Positions 11,440 to 22,647 of a DNA stretch of 64,000 nucleotides are shown here, in pieces. The stretch's first letter is position 1; the number at the start of each line of letters is the position of its first letter. Source of the stretch: Pseudogymnoascus destructans (taxonomy: Eukaryota; Ascomycota; Leotiomycetes; Thelebolales; Thelebolaceae). Location: NCBI RefSeq assembly GCF_001641265.1, contig NW_020167520.1:1240001-1304000 (forward strand), in the 5' to 3' direction. The notes beneath the pieces were generated by a model. That model was not told the DNA's origin and ran no database searches. It saw only the letters and a list, made by a program, of their open reading frames with translations. The position numbers and the translations under genes were made by a program.

Positions 11440-11778
11440 TGGCGCAACATATCATACAAATGCGATGTAAATATCGATGTTTGAAGTTGGATTGGCAAGG
11501 CTGAGACTTTGCGATGCGCCAGGGATTGATTTGGCTGGTAGTTGGTACGTACTCGTACCTACATCTAGATAAGGCTGGCGGCCTGGCGGGGATTTGTTGT
11601 TGCCTGGAATTGTGTATTGATCCGAAAAAAGTTCCCCAGACAGAAATATTTCTTATCAGCGAGGAAATCTACAACCTTTTTCACGGCCTCAAATCATCAC
11701 AACGAAATAGTAGGAGGCTACTGTGCAAACTTCTAAAATCGGTTTTCAGAACCTTCGAATAGGTTCACCGTTTCAAAA
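11440..11778. promoter_or_regulatory. Divergent intergenic region MSS1 / MAK16
   Basis: About 340 bases between two divergent starts; it must hold both promoters. A frame that runs from 11723 into MAK16 is read-through of the leader and first intron. No specific site is recognised. Confidence 0.45.
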
Positions 11779-12790
11779 ATGTCTTCAGACGAAATCGTCT
11801 GGCAGGTTATCAACCAGCAGTTTTGCTCGTTCAAACTCAAGTATAGCGAACCTCCAGTCTCGTGATAAATCAAAACTAATGTTTTCCAGAACTACGAAAG
11901 AGAAGAACTTCTGTCGCAACGAATACAATGTCACTGGTCTCTGCAACAGACAATCATGCCCTCTGGCCAACTCGCGATATGCCACTGTCCGCTCGAATCC
12001 CGATACGGGCACCCTCTACCTCTACATGAAGACAATCGAACGTGCTCACATGCCGTCAAAGCTGTGGGAGAGGATAAAGCTGTCGCAAAACTACGTCAAA
12101 GCGCTCGAGCAGGTCGATGAGAGATTAATATACTGGCCAAAATTCCTGGCACACAAGTGCAAGCAAAGACTCACGAGGTTGACACAAGTCGGCATTCGCA
12201 TGAGGAGACTGGCAAAGGAGGACGAGAGGTTAGGCGAGAGGGTTGTTCCAAAGCTTGCTCCTAAGGTCAGGAGAAGAGAAGAGACGAGAGAGAGGAAGGC
12301 GCTTGCTGCTGCGAAGGTTGAGAGGGCCATTGAGAGGGAGCTGATTGAGCGATTGAGGAGCGGCGCATACGGTGACCAGCCATTGAACGTCAGCGAGTCT
12401 ATCTGGAAGAAGGTACTCAAGGGCCTTGAGCGACAGGGTGAGGGTACCAGAGACGAGGATATGGACGAGGGAATCGAAGAGGAGGAGGACGAAGAAATGG
12501 AGGAGGAGGAGGAAGGTGTTGGCATGGTCGAGTATGTCAGCGACTTGGGCGAAGATGAAGAAGATCTGGGAGATCTCGAGGACTGGCTAGGAAGCGATGC
12601 TGAGGAGGGCACTGACGAAGATGAGGATGATGATGAGGACAGTGAGAGCAACAGCGATGAGGAGGATATCGCAAAGAAGCTTGGTCCCAAGAGGAAGCGC
12701 CCAGCGGCGCCAAAGGGCAGGCCAAGGAAGACCGCCAAGATGGAAGTCGAGTATGAGGTTGAGGGTGAGGCACGCGCAACTACTACATGA
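11779..12790 (+). CDS. MAK16: MAK16 ribosome-biogenesis protein
   Basis: Exons 11779-11840 and 11890-12790 give 320 aa; the 49-nt intron (GTATAG..CCAG) is placed so that MSSDEIVWQVINQQFCSFK joins TTKEKNFCRNEYNVTGLCNRQ, the family's conserved N-terminus. Without it, a longer frame from 11723 reads through leader and intron and gives the wrong N-terminus. Conserved blocks YLYMKTIERAHMP, LWERIKLS and YWPKFLAHKCKQRLTR follow. The C-terminal ~110 residues are very acidic (long Asp/Glu runs), ending in a Lys-rich nuclear-signal-like segment. Known role: nucleolar factor in pre-60S assembly. Antisense Ser-rich frames are shadows of the acidic codons. Confidence 0.96.
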
Positions 12791-13255
12791 GAACTGTCGC
12801 CAAGGAGTGTCATGGGATTGTAAATAGTTTGATAGGAGCATACGTTGATACCAGAAAACAATTCCATGCAATCGCGAGAGTGCAAAGATAATTCAAGACA
12901 ATCATTGAGTAATAAACTCCTTCAGCTTTTGTTGTTCTCCATGAATCTTTAGTATATGCATCCCGCGCCAGGCCTTAAATCTGGGTGGAGCACTTGGATG
13001 CGAAACCTTAATCGACCAGTAACAGCCGCTACGTAACCCCACCTTCCAACTTTGTACGAGTCTACCCACCTCGGTGAAGCACTTGAGACAACAATCCCGT
13101 CCTCATTCACAACCGCCTCCTTCAACACGGCGATCAGAAGGTCAGAGCACCTTCGTTGCCTTCAAAGCTTTACTTCTTAACAGAAGTCACCTCTCAACTA
13201 CTGAACGCAACAACGACCACTTGCATGGGCACAGCAACTTTGGCAACACGCAATC
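12791..13255. other. Intergenic between MAK16 and the Mso1-type gene
   Basis: About 465 bases; holds the MAK16 3' end and a C/A-rich leader before 13256. No further gene is supported. Confidence 0.45.
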
Positions 13256-14089
13256 ATGTCATCCTACCTTTCCAACCTCCTCACCACGACATCCACCCGC
13301 TATGCTTCTCTTCGCAACCTCCTCCCGGCTGGAGAAGCTGACGGCGATACCCCAGACGATACACACATCTGCAGGGTCCTACGCGCCTACTACATCGAGA
13401 AGGGCGGAGCCTTTCCACCTTGGCTGCCACCCGACCCAAAAGCCGCTCCACCCCCGCAGGTTCAACAACAAAACTACGGCGCACCTGTCGGAGCTGGATA
13501 TGGCAATCTTGCGAATGCGGGTAGCAGCGGCAACAAGCTAACGAGCTTATGGGACAACAAGGCTTCCTCGGGTTCCCCCGCACCGCTTCCAGTTAATCAA
13601 AGCTTGAGGCAAGGGAGACCAGGTGGATCTCCAGCGCTACGAGCCGGTGGTGGAATGCAAAGAGGGCAGCAACAACAGGAATACGTGGCTGCGCGGCCGT
13701 TGCCGAGTCAGAGGGATGGGTCATACCAGAATTCGCCCGCCTTACAGCCCACGACCAGCGCAGGTTCGGCACAGGATCGACTGAAGCAGAGATTATGGGG
13801 CGGCGCAAAGAGCAACAGCTCGTCACAAAGTTCACTGGATCAAGTACAAGGACAACCGCAAGGGAGGAGCCCTGGGATGAGCCCGGGAGGGAGCCCACAG
13901 CCACCACAACCACAGAGGGGTGGCTACGAAAGGCAGGAGAGTTATAACAGTGGCAGATCAAATGAGAGTCCAGGCATGTCCGCGAACTCGCCTTGGTCAC
14001 AAGATGGTAACGGAGCTGGACAGTATGGAAGACAGGGACAGTATCCAAGGCGGCAAGGCTTGTCCAGCAATCCGAGGGGGTACAGATGA
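13256..14089 (+). CDS. Mso1-type Sec1-binding protein
   Basis: Single exon, 277 aa, ATG at 13256. The first ~65 residues match the conserved Sec1-binding N-terminus of fungal Mso1 proteins: SYLSNLLTTTSTRYASLR, an acidic EADGDTPDDTHICRVLRAYY helix, and FPPWLPPDP. The rest is disordered, rich in Gly, Gln, Ser and Pro, with a LKQRLWGG motif in the middle. Known role: Mso1 binds Sec1 and assists exocytic SNARE assembly at the plasma membrane. The overlapping frames at 13074 and 13156 are in other phases and lack motifs. The N-terminal match is good; function is by family. Confidence 0.8.
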   Translation: MSSYLSNLLTTTSTRYASLRNLLPAGEADGDTPDDTHICRVLRAYYIEKGGAFPPWLPPDPKAAPPPQVQQQNYGAPVGAGYGNLANAGSSGNKLTSLWDNKASSGSPAPLPVNQSLRQGRPGGSPALRAGGGMQRGQQQQEYVAARPLPSQRDGSYQNSPALQPTTSAGSAQDRLKQRLWGGAKSNSSSQSSLDQVQGQPQGRSPGMSPGGSPQPPQPQRGGYERQESYNSGRSNESPGMSANSPWSQDGNGAGQYGRQGQYPRRQGLSSNPRGYR

Positions 14090-14854
14090 GTAGATGTCAC
14101 ATGCGGGGTGAGATAACGTTTTTTATGAATACTTTGAGCAAGGCGTTAGTGGCACCTGGGAGCAACATGTTTAAATCTAGCCGTGGGGCAGAATAGACAG
14201 CCATGCGGCGGAATAAACAGCCATTTTAGATGCTCATGCAAACTAAACTGCTCGTCTCTTCTCCAAGAGGTTCTAGTTAAATTCTACCTCAATATAACTA
14301 CATGACTTAAATTTCCCAACACTATTTATGAAAGCATACTGGGTAGAAGGGCAGTTTTGTGGATATAATAAGAGCTTCGGCGTCTCAACTTAAAGACACC
14401 AATGTACTGAATCAGCCATCAATTATTAACATCAAGCGGAATATACTGTTTTCAATGCGTCGCGGACGTAGAAGCGAAATTGCTAAACATTTAAATAACT
14501 CGTTATAATCGTAATTCAAAAATTTATCTCATGGTATTGCCAAAGTTGTTATTCAACAGCAAACGTCGGTTTATTGGTCGTCTTGCCCCACCACTCTCTG
14601 ATCAGGTATCAAACGAGACCTTCCTGTTTTCCCTAAATTAGAGGTTCCAAATTTGTATTTTACTACCTTCACATCTGAGATATGTAATAGTTATTATTTA
14701 TTTATTTTTATTGCTAAAAGTCTTAAATTTGTTGGGTGTCATATTATGTATTGAGGCTAAATAATAAAATCCGGTAATTGTCAAAAATCGGAATATATTT
14801 CGAAAATCTCATCTTTCCACCAACAGGTCACCCAAGAACCATACTACCACGAAA
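14090..14854. other. AT-rich intergenic stretch
   Basis: About 765 bases with many A/T runs (for example around 14690-14770) and no frame of interest. It separates the Mso1-type gene from ELP5. Confidence 0.5.
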
Positions 14855-16149
14855 ATGGCCCCATCAGCAATTGCGCAGAGGAGAACACATAATTTATTAC
14901 TATTTCAAAAGCTACTGAACCTTCGTGATGGGGCGAGTCCATTTACGTTGCTGTTGGACACGTTAGAACAGTCATCACAGCCGGTCGTTCGCGAGTTCAT
15001 AACAAGGGCAAAGGTGAGTCAAATAGCAGAACCTGCTTTAATCCTCCTGTAAAGTTTGGACGTGTAACTGTCCAAACTTTACAGGAGGATTTTTTTTTGC
15101 GATGTACTGCCAGTACGAGTACTGTGCCGTTGCAGGCGTCTGGGGAGCTCGTTGTTTGCCTGGTTTCTTGTGGCATGTTTACTGATCATCATACAGATTG
15201 CCAAATCCAAAGTCATATATGTATCATTTCAGACTTTGAAGTCGCCTTCACAGGTCGACGTAGTCATCAGAGCACATGGCAAGCCATTGGCAGCTCTCAA
15301 ACAGGAGATTCTGACGCACCTGCCTCCGCCGCCCAGTGCTGCTGCACCAACACCGAGTGCCAGTGAGTCCTGAGCTGCCCAGCCACCAAGCGGAAAACTA
15401 ACGGTATTACAGAAGCTATTGTCATTATTGATACGCTCTATTCTTTGGCCGCTTCGGCCTCATCCTCTCTACCGGGCTTCTTGTCGTCATTCTTGTTCCC
15501 GGGCATCTCTATCGTCGCCACATACCACCTTGACATCCCTCTTACCACCCAGAAATCACCAAATCCATATGCCCCAAGTCCACTAACTACTCTTTCCTAC
15601 TTGGCAACGTCTATCCTCCGCGTCTCCTCGCTCGATCACGCCGTGCAAGAAAAGCGCGCACGTGATCGCAGTTTACCAGAACCAACCTTTGGTTTGCATG
15701 AGGGAAGGGATGGCGTTATTATCGGGCGGAAAAGCCTCGGCGAGCAAGTACAGGGTGTGGTCGTTGAGATGGAGATTCGACGCAAGAGTGGACGGGGAGT
15801 GAGGGAAGTTCTAGTTTTGGCTCTATCATCGGCATCACTGCCATCTTCGCTGGAGGCAGGTGGAAAGATGAGAGTTGGTCCTGGTGCTGCGGGAAGCAAG
15901 ATCTGTTTGTTGGATGATCATCCTCTTTATGCAGCACCGGAAGTTGGTGATGGCCAGGGAGCCATGGACGATGAAGACGAGGAGCCGGAATCGACTTTTA
16001 GCCTTGGCCTGACAGAAAAGCAGAAGAAGGACAGGGAGGGGGTTGTGCTACCGTATTTTGATGCACAAAGTGGTGGAGGGGATGGGGGGAGAATTTTGTA
16101 TGAGATGGGGAGGGAGGATGACTGGGATCCTGAGGAGGACGAGATTTAG
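14855..16149 (+). CDS. ELP5: Elongator complex protein 5
   Basis: Exons 14855-15013, 15197-15362 and 15413-16149 give 353 aa. The starting block (AQRRTHNLLLFQKLLNLRD, then SPFTLLLDTLEQSSQPVVREFI) and the following KVIYVSF and AIVIIDTLYSL strands match the RecA-like fold of fungal Elp5/Iki1. The protein ends in an acidic EDDWDPEEDEI tail as in other fungal Elp5. Intron 1 is unusually long for this locus (183 nt) and contains a perfect 22-bp hairpin, listed separately. Known role: Elp4-5-6 sub-assembly of Elongator, needed for wobble-uridine modification of cytosolic tRNAs. Assignment rests on remembered family motifs; good confidence. Confidence 0.85.
15040..15091. repeat. Perfect inverted repeat (22-bp stem, 8-nt loop) in ELP5 intron 1
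   Basis: Bases 15041-15060 are the exact reverse complement of 15071-15090; the pairing extends by A-T outside (15040/15091) and C-G inside (15061/15070), leaving the 8-nt loop 15062-15069. Eight more T follow at once. The rest of the intron is unstructured by eye. Confidence 0.95.
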
Positions 16150-16396
16150 AATTAAGAGGCAAATCACCAGTATTAGAGGAAACAAATCCCGCAAAATAAA
16201 AAAGCTACTTTTACTTCTAATTTTTTTGATATCGTCAGTTATATTTCATGGTGATTCCAAAGTGCAATAAAGTGAATCAAGATCACGTGCAACCGTAAAT
16301 ATTTGTGCCAAGCGACTGGGCGACAGCCTCGCAGCCTCACTCCTAACCTCCCCAAACAACATACCACCTCCATTGACTCTCTGAACCGAACTGAAT

Positions 16397-17317
16397 ATGG
16401 CAGAGCCACCATATAAACGCCCAAGGCGAGACTTTGACTCCGATCGCGCACCCGTTGACTCTCGAAATCCTCGCGACAAGCGCGGTGGAAGACAAGGGCC
16501 AGACCGTGGCAACGACCGAAATAGATCGTACAGATCAAGAACTCCCGAGCGCCCACGAGACCGTGAACATGGCCGCGACAACCAGCACTACGACCGCGGT
16601 GGTGGACGACGAGATGATCGCAGAGATCGGGACGGCGGACGGAGAGACGACCCGCGCAGAGATGACAGAGGCAGGCATGGTCCGCGGGATATGGACAGGG
16701 ATGGAGACCGGAGGCAATATAGAGATGATCGAGGTGCTCGAGACAATGACCGAAGTCAGCGTGACAGAAGGAGAGACGGAGAAGGCGACTCGAAACGCCG
16801 TAGCAGAAGCCCGCGTGGAGAACGTTCCCGCGAAAGAGAACCAGCTGGAGATGCTGTGCACCCAAATATGGCCCGTGTAGTTGAGCAGGAGATTCCACTA
16901 CGACAGGGAAGCCGACAAGGAAGCCGAAACGCCACGCCCCCAGTAGCATTCAAAGTTGGCCGACCAGACAGCCGAGCGGGTTCAAGAGATCCTGGCGGAC
17001 AGAGCCCAGCACAACCGGATTCAGCTGCTACCAGCGAGAGCACAAGCCATAAGAATAAGCCCAAAGCAGCCGATTTTATTGCCGCCGACGAGATGGGCGT
17101 TGAAGAAGGCGAGGAGGACGATATTGAGGTTGAGGATGATGCAATGGCAGCCATGCAGGCAATGATGGGCTTTGGAGGATTCGGAACTACAAAACAGAAG
17201 AAAGTATTGGGGAATGATATTGGTGGGATCAGGAAAGAGAAGAAGACGGAGTACAGGCAGTATATGAACAGAGTTGGAGGGTTCAATAGGCCGCTCAGTC
17301 CTAGCAGGGAGACATAG
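16397..17317 (+). CDS. U4/U6.U5 tri-snRNP 27 kDa protein (SNRNP27-type)
   Basis: Single exon, 306 aa, ATG at 16397. Residues ~1-150 are an Arg/Asp/Gly/Ser-rich RS/RD domain with NLS-like PYKRPRRDF at the start. The last ~60 residues are the conserved domain of the 27 kDa tri-snRNP protein: MMGFGGFGTTKQKKVLGND, GGIRKEKKTEYRQYMNRVGGFNRPL. Known role: component of the U4/U6.U5 tri-snRNP in pre-mRNA splicing, nuclear. The middle, with an acidic EEGEEDDIEVEDDAM stretch just before the domain, is typical. Antisense and shifted frames here are shadows of the repetitive Arg codons. Confidence 0.92.
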   Translation: MAEPPYKRPRRDFDSDRAPVDSRNPRDKRGGRQGPDRGNDRNRSYRSRTPERPRDREHGRDNQHYDRGGGRRDDRRDRDGGRRDDPRRDDRGRHGPRDMDRDGDRRQYRDDRGARDNDRSQRDRRRDGEGDSKRRSRSPRGERSREREPAGDAVHPNMARVVEQEIPLRQGSRQGSRNATPPVAFKVGRPDSRAGSRDPGGQSPAQPDSAATSESTSHKNKPKAADFIAADEMGVEEGEEDDIEVEDDAMAAMQAMMGFGGFGTTKQKKVLGNDIGGIRKEKKTEYRQYMNRVGGFNRPLSPSRET

Positions 17318-17834
17318 TGGACGATTTGGTGCTTCGAATGCATAGCGTGCAGCGTATTTTTTCAAGATAACCAAAGACTTTACAATGAAATTATTTGACA
17401 CCCCAAGTTTCATAAATTACAAAATTGAATGTTAAATTTCGAGCATGTCTTGAAGATTGGTGCTCACGTTAATTGTTGGAAGCTCCCCTGGTGACGTGTA
17501 AAGGACTTCTTGGCGAGTAGGGCAGTGGGAAGTCACGGGAAGGAATATACGTAGAATCCTGGTCTATTGATACGAAGACTGAACGCTGACCCTCCTCCGA
17601 AGGTCCGCGTTCCTACTACGTATATAGTTCTACGTGTCTTGTCCGGACCGACATGCCTCCGTCTTGGCACTGAAGGGCACGTGAGTATTGCCCGCACGTG
17701 ATTCGGTTCGTGACATGACGTTTTGGCGAGGCTGAAGGCAAGGCTGAGTGGGGTTCGTCAAACGTGTCAACACGACCGAGACCGTCCAAAGACAACTTTC
17801 GGGGAACGTCAATTCTTTATAATTGTGTTTCAAG
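17318..17834. promoter_or_regulatory. Intergenic, upstream of glucosidase I
   Basis: About 515 bases holding the 3' end of the snRNP gene and the promoter of the glucosidase gene. Two short CACGTG-like boxes occur (near 17680 and 17694), a possible bHLH/E-box site, which is inference. No gene is supported. Confidence 0.4.
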
Positions 17835-20476
17835 ATGGTGTGCATAACATTAGCGGCTGCAGCTATACTCAGCCTTTCCTTAACACCGCACGTGACCGCC
17901 CAAGATGACCCGTCAATCCTTCTTGGGGAGATAGGACGAGCCTCAAACGAGAGCTTGCTATGGGGCCCATACAAACCCAATCTATATTTTGGAGTGAGGC
18001 CGAAGATACCAAAGAGTCTCTCGGCGGGGCTTATGTGGGCGAAGGTGGATAACTTTCAAGATGTACAGCACAGTATGTTCTGGAGCAGAGTCAGCATGCT
18101 TCAATGCTTCTGGCTTAGAATATGGACCCTGGATGATTGCTGACTGTGATATGTGTAGATTTCAGACATACATGCGAACAAAATGAAGGGATGGTGGGAT
18201 ATGGCTGGGACGAGTATGACGTTCGCAATGGCGGCCAGCAGACTGTCCATGACGCGGGAAACAATATTGATATCACAACCTCATTCGTCAAGATCCCAGG
18301 TGGAAAGCATGGCGGCAGTTGGGGAGTGCGGGTAAAGGGGACGCCTCGAGAAGATGCACCAGATATGTTGATGACGGCCATGGTGTTTTATGCTACATTA
18401 GAAGGGCTTGGAAGCTTGGAAGTCGAGAACAAGCCCGACAAATTGGGATACGAAGGCGATGTGACGCTGAAGGGAAGCTCTGCTGGACTTGGAGAATACA
18501 AGTTACTCGTTACGAAAGGAGAGGGCCGCCATCCAACGGAAACTCACGATTCATACAAGGACAAGCCGCTGGACCGAACAATGGTGCGTTCGATGACCGC
18601 TGCAGAGGAAAACCTATGGCAGATCAAGCCACTCTTTTACCAAGAGTTGAAGGGCCAGATCGAAGGATATGTGGAGAAATACACAGTTGAGGCCATGCCG
18701 CCCCCATGGCAGGTATACACACTACCCAACGATGCGGGAAGTGGAAATATACAGATGGTCCAGAAAGTATTCGAGGGACCATTCGAGTTCGATATCATGT
18801 TTTCCAGTGGCTCAGCTACGAAGGAGGTTACCAGCGAAGATCTTACGGAGGGAATAGAATCGGCGAGCAACTCTTTCGTAGAGAAATTCGGCGATGTATT
18901 TGACTTGAAGGCACCATACAACGGACCTAAATACGTCCAGTTTGCCAAGAGCATGTTCTCCAACCTCTTTGGAGGCATTGGATACTTCCAGGGCGACGAA
19001 GTAGTCGACCGCTCTTACGCCCCAGAATACGACGAGGAGAATGAGGGTTTCTGGGAAGAGGCCGCCGAGGCACGGGCGAAGAGAAGAGAGCAGCTCGAGG
19101 GCCCGTTTGAGCTTTACACAAGCGTCCCCTCGCGACCATTCTTCCCGCGTGGATTTCTTTGGGACGAAGGTTTCCACCTTCTGCCTATAGCCGACTGGGA
19201 TATGGATGTCGCCCTCGAAATTGTTAAGAGCTGGTTCAATCTGATGGACAGCGAAGGCTGGATTGGCCGCGAGCAAATCCTCGGCAACGAGGCTCGCAGC
19301 AAGGTCCCTCCGGAGTTCCAAGTCCAGTACCCGCACTATGCCAACCCCCCAACACTCTTTTTCATTCTCGACGCCTTCGTTGAGCGTCTCTCGAAGCCAA
19401 ATGAGTCCGCAATCACAGTGGAAGAATCTCCCAAGCTGGGCCAAGCGGGCCTCAACAGCGCCCACACCGACAACCCTGAAGTCGCGAACCAGTATCTCCA
19501 GGCAATTTATCCGCTCTTGAAGAAACAGTACCATTGGTTCCGCCGCACCCAATCTGGCGATCTCGCGACGTACGACAGAGAGGCGTTCCCCTCAAAGGAA
19601 GCGTACCGCTGGCGCGGCCGCACCGTGCAACACGTCCTCACCTCTGGTCTTGATGACTATCCTCGTCCACAGCCACCCCACCCTGGAGAGCTCCACGTCG
19701 ACCTCATCTCGTGGATGGGTGTGATGGCCAAGTCTCTTAAGAACATCGCTACCTACCTTGGCGAAACCCAAGATGTGGCCGAATTCACGCGTAACGCGAA
19801 CGGCATCTTGCGCAACATCGATGATCTGCACTGGAGCGAGAAGGAGAAGACGTTCTGCGATGCGACTATTGATGAGTTCGAGGAGGACGTCCTGGTGTGC
19901 CATAAGGGATACATTTCTATCTTCCCGTTCTTGACTGGACTGATAGAGCCCGATAGCCCACGTCTAGGCGCTATTCTTGATCTCATCGAGGACCCAGAGG
20001 AGCTGTGGACTGATTTTGGAATCCGCAGTTTGAGCAAGTCAAACAAGTTCTACGGCACAGATGAGAATTATTGGAGAGGTCCGATTTGGATGAATATGAA
20101 CTACCTCGCTGTGCGAGAACTACTCGTAAGTTCCATTTGCCTCCCCCCCCCTTCTCCCCCGTTTTATCTCCTGCCTCCACCTTTGTCACCCTGTGCCACT
20201 CTAACTCTTGCACAGAAAATAGCGCAGTCATCCACTTCCCCTCATGCCAAGCAAGCCGGCAGCATCTACAGCCGTCTCCGCCACAATCTCGTCTCGAACG
20301 TGTATAAGTCTTGGAAAGAGACCGGATTCGCATGGGAGCAGTACAACCCCGAAGATGGACACGGGCAGCGAACCCAGCACTTCACCGGATGGACCAGTCT
20401 TGTGGTAAAGATTATGGCGATGCCGGAGCTGGAAGCCGGGAAAGCCAGTGGCGAGGAGGGCCACGACGAATTGTGA
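17835..20476 (+). CDS. CWH41: Mannosyl-oligosaccharide glucosidase (GH63, glucosidase I), HDEL-tailed
   Basis: Exons 17835-18072, 18159-20125 and 20216-20476 give 821 aa. The 90-nt second intron has no stop in frame and would be read as protein if missed; it is set by GTAAGT and CTAAC..CACAG. N-terminus: cleavable signal peptide (Met, short hydrophobic core, TAQ). Family blocks include LLWGPYKPNLYFGVRPK, EGMVGYGWDEYD, PSRPFFPRGFLWDEGFHLL, WDMDVALEIVKSW and NEARSKVP in the catalytic (alpha/alpha)6 barrel, and ENYWRGPIWMNMNYLA. It ends in HDEL, the ER retrieval signal, whereas the yeast enzyme is anchored as a type II membrane protein. Known role: removes the outermost glucose from N-linked Glc3Man9GlcNAc2 in the ER. 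Confidence 0.95.
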
Positions 20477-20693
20477 GAAGCGAGAAGTTATGCAATCGAG
20501 TGGGCCTAGGTCCTCCGGTTTGTATGGTAGCTACTGTGAAAATTTCGGTGTAGCCTCTGAAAATAGCTTCAAGAATTCATAGACTCACGCATTCGTGACG
20601 ACCAGTAACTAGAGCACAATATAACTCGTAAGACCAGGAGTTTGCATATGATAGTTGTACTCGCGTATCCTCCCGTATGGACTCTGATATTTC

Positions 20694-21852
20694 TCAGTCA
20701 TCATCTCCTTGAAGTGAAAAGTGAAGAGCCTGGCGAATATCCCAAAGAGTGCCGAGGTCTTGGTTGTTGCGCAAGACGCGAATGGTCTTCCAGGAGTTGC
20801 CATTTGGTAGCTTTCCCTCCACACGGCCATCGGCCTCTACGGCAGCTTTGCACATGCGCTCAGGCCCATTGATTTCGGTGATTATATCCTCGTCGCCTTT
20901 TGAAAACTTTGAGGCGCCTGGTGGTAAAGAGCATTGTAGGACCCTTTTGTGTCCCGAACCTTGGACTTCGATAAACTTGATTTCTTTCTCGATAAAAACT
21001 TTGCCAATGGTTCTCTGGAATAAGAATATGTCACCAGGTCTGATAAGCTCACGGGTGACCAGGTCATCGAACTTTATGGAGCTAGAAAGCCCTGTAAGAA
21101 CGTTGCTTTGGAGCTTCTGCTTTACTCCCCAGAACATTTCGTACTCGTTATCTTTCCTATCATCAAACTCTCCATCTGCACGCTGTTCAGATGCTGCCGC
21201 GGCTTCCTCAAGCCATCTGGGCTCGTTGCGGCCTTCGGCAATGTCTTCTTGAGCACGACCCAGGTAATGGGCCCAGTTTTGATCAAACTTCAAGAAATTT
21301 TCACTAATGCGGAGTTCGCCCTCAATTTCATCAATAACATGCGAGTTTTCTGGTAGCATGCTAATAAGCTTAGCTTTGGTTTCCTTGTCAAGGATATTCC
21401 AAGCTTCCGGGTTTGAAAAGAGCCCCTATTGCCCTTGATCAGCACATATCTCCAGCGGTGACATGAGCCATACGGACCTTTAAGTTTGCATTGGCCAACG
21501 GAGACTTGGGGTTCTGGAGAACATTTTCCACACTCCAAATGCCCGTTCTGGCCTTCTTGGCCTTCTTAGCAGTCTGCGAGCTTGCCTGGTTCCTCTGTGG
21601 ACGCTTTGCAGGGCTGACAGCAGAAATCGCGGCGGATAGCGGCCCAGTATCTGATGCCTCCTCAGTGGCGCTGGTACACTGTGAGCGACGTGAACCAGGC
21701 ATCTCATGCTTCTGATCAGTTGTCAAATTGTTAGCATCGTGATCAGTGCTGTCTTCAGCAACGAATTCTTCCATGCTGTCCATTAAGTCTGCGAGAGCTT
21801 CATCCCCGTGACTGGAATGTGGCATCTCCGAGCCATCATTGGACGCATACAT
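20694..21852 (-). CDS. ASX-homology (DEUBAD-like) domain protein
   Basis: Exons 21852-21478 and 21425-20694 give 368 aa from the ATG at 21852. The intron (21426-21477) starts GTCCGT and ends AATAG; it joins KSPLANANLK to GLFSNPEAWNIL. Across the joint lies an ASX-homology domain (residues ~108-195): SVENVLQNPKSPL, LDKETKAKLISMLPEN, then FLKFDQNWAHYLGRAQEDIAEG. In animals and fungi this fold (DEUBAD) binds and activates deubiquitinases and is found in chromatin regulators; a nuclear role is inferred. A KKAKKAR stretch before it is a likely nuclear signal. The 5' end is uncertain: a splice from 22114 to the acceptor at about 21856 would add an upstream exon in frame (see the 83-aa candidate). 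Confidence 0.75.
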
Positions 21853-21924
21853 TTCGCCTGTAGCAGACTTTGCATCGGACTCAATGTTGGATTTGGTTGA
21901 TTCTCCTTCTATTTTCGACCGCTA

Positions 21925-22250
21925 TTATGGCGTAGCCATAATCTCTAGACGCATGAAAGTAGGAAATGTTAATGGAGCAGCTAGACTCCTAGTAGAATAT
22001 CTCCACTCTGGGAGTATAAACGGCGCTTCGGCACAAATCGCTAGACGTTTTTGAGGGACAATATGTACGAAATGAAAGTCACAAGAGCAAACACATGGAT
22101 CGTGACGAACTCACCTTGACATCCCCCAACATCCTGGTCATATTCGGATAATGCACGGGCCTCGGCGCGTTTGTCGCGAAGGAGCTTCTCATAAGCGCGC
22201 GTGTAGAATATCAAGTCGTCGCCGGACTCAAAGAGAAACGCTGAGGGCAT
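21925..22250 (-). CDS. Possible small protein (83 aa) or 5' exon of the ASXH gene
   Basis: From ATG 22250 an exon (22250-22115) reads MPSAFLFESGDDLIFYTRAY.. with a charged helix and meets a clean GTGAGT donor. Two readings fit. First, splicing to 22040 (acceptor CTAG) gives an 83-aa protein ending at TAA 21925-21927. Second, splicing to an acceptor ending CTACAG near 21856 leads in frame into the ATG of the ASXH gene, adding ~46 residues to it. A TATATATA at ~22392-22400 and a leader with a branch-like CTAAC and CAG near 22260-22280 suggest transcription begins there. No family is recognised. cDNA would decide. Confidence 0.35.
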
Positions 22251-22647
22251 CAGTCATGAGAGTATCTGGAGACGATATTGTTAGTTTTGCAGTATTGAGA
22301 GTCTTTTTGTACTCCAGTGGATCTGGTCGCTGGTGAAGCTTGTTTCTACTCCTACGCTTAGTTGAATGAGCTGTTTCATGAAGTTAAGTGAGGAGTATAT
22401 ATATGTGTCACGTGCCAACAACCACCCAGGTCCAGGCTCGCCAGCCCGCAGGACTTGGCCCATGCGGCTTATCTCCAAACTATCTGTCCTGAAGCCTGGG
22501 GAGGCCAATCAGTAAATCAAAGCCACTGCATTTCCTGAGTTGAAATTGCACATCTTGAAAGAGCTCTTTATTATAGTTGTGCTACGTTTGCCTTTATTCA
22601 GTCGTCACCCTTTAATATTCTGCAAGATACGAGCAACGACGGAAAAG

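Noticed and set aside
12091..12885. 264-codon antisense Ser-rich frame over MAK16
   Set aside because: It mirrors the Asp/Glu-rich codons of MAK16 and has no motif of its own.
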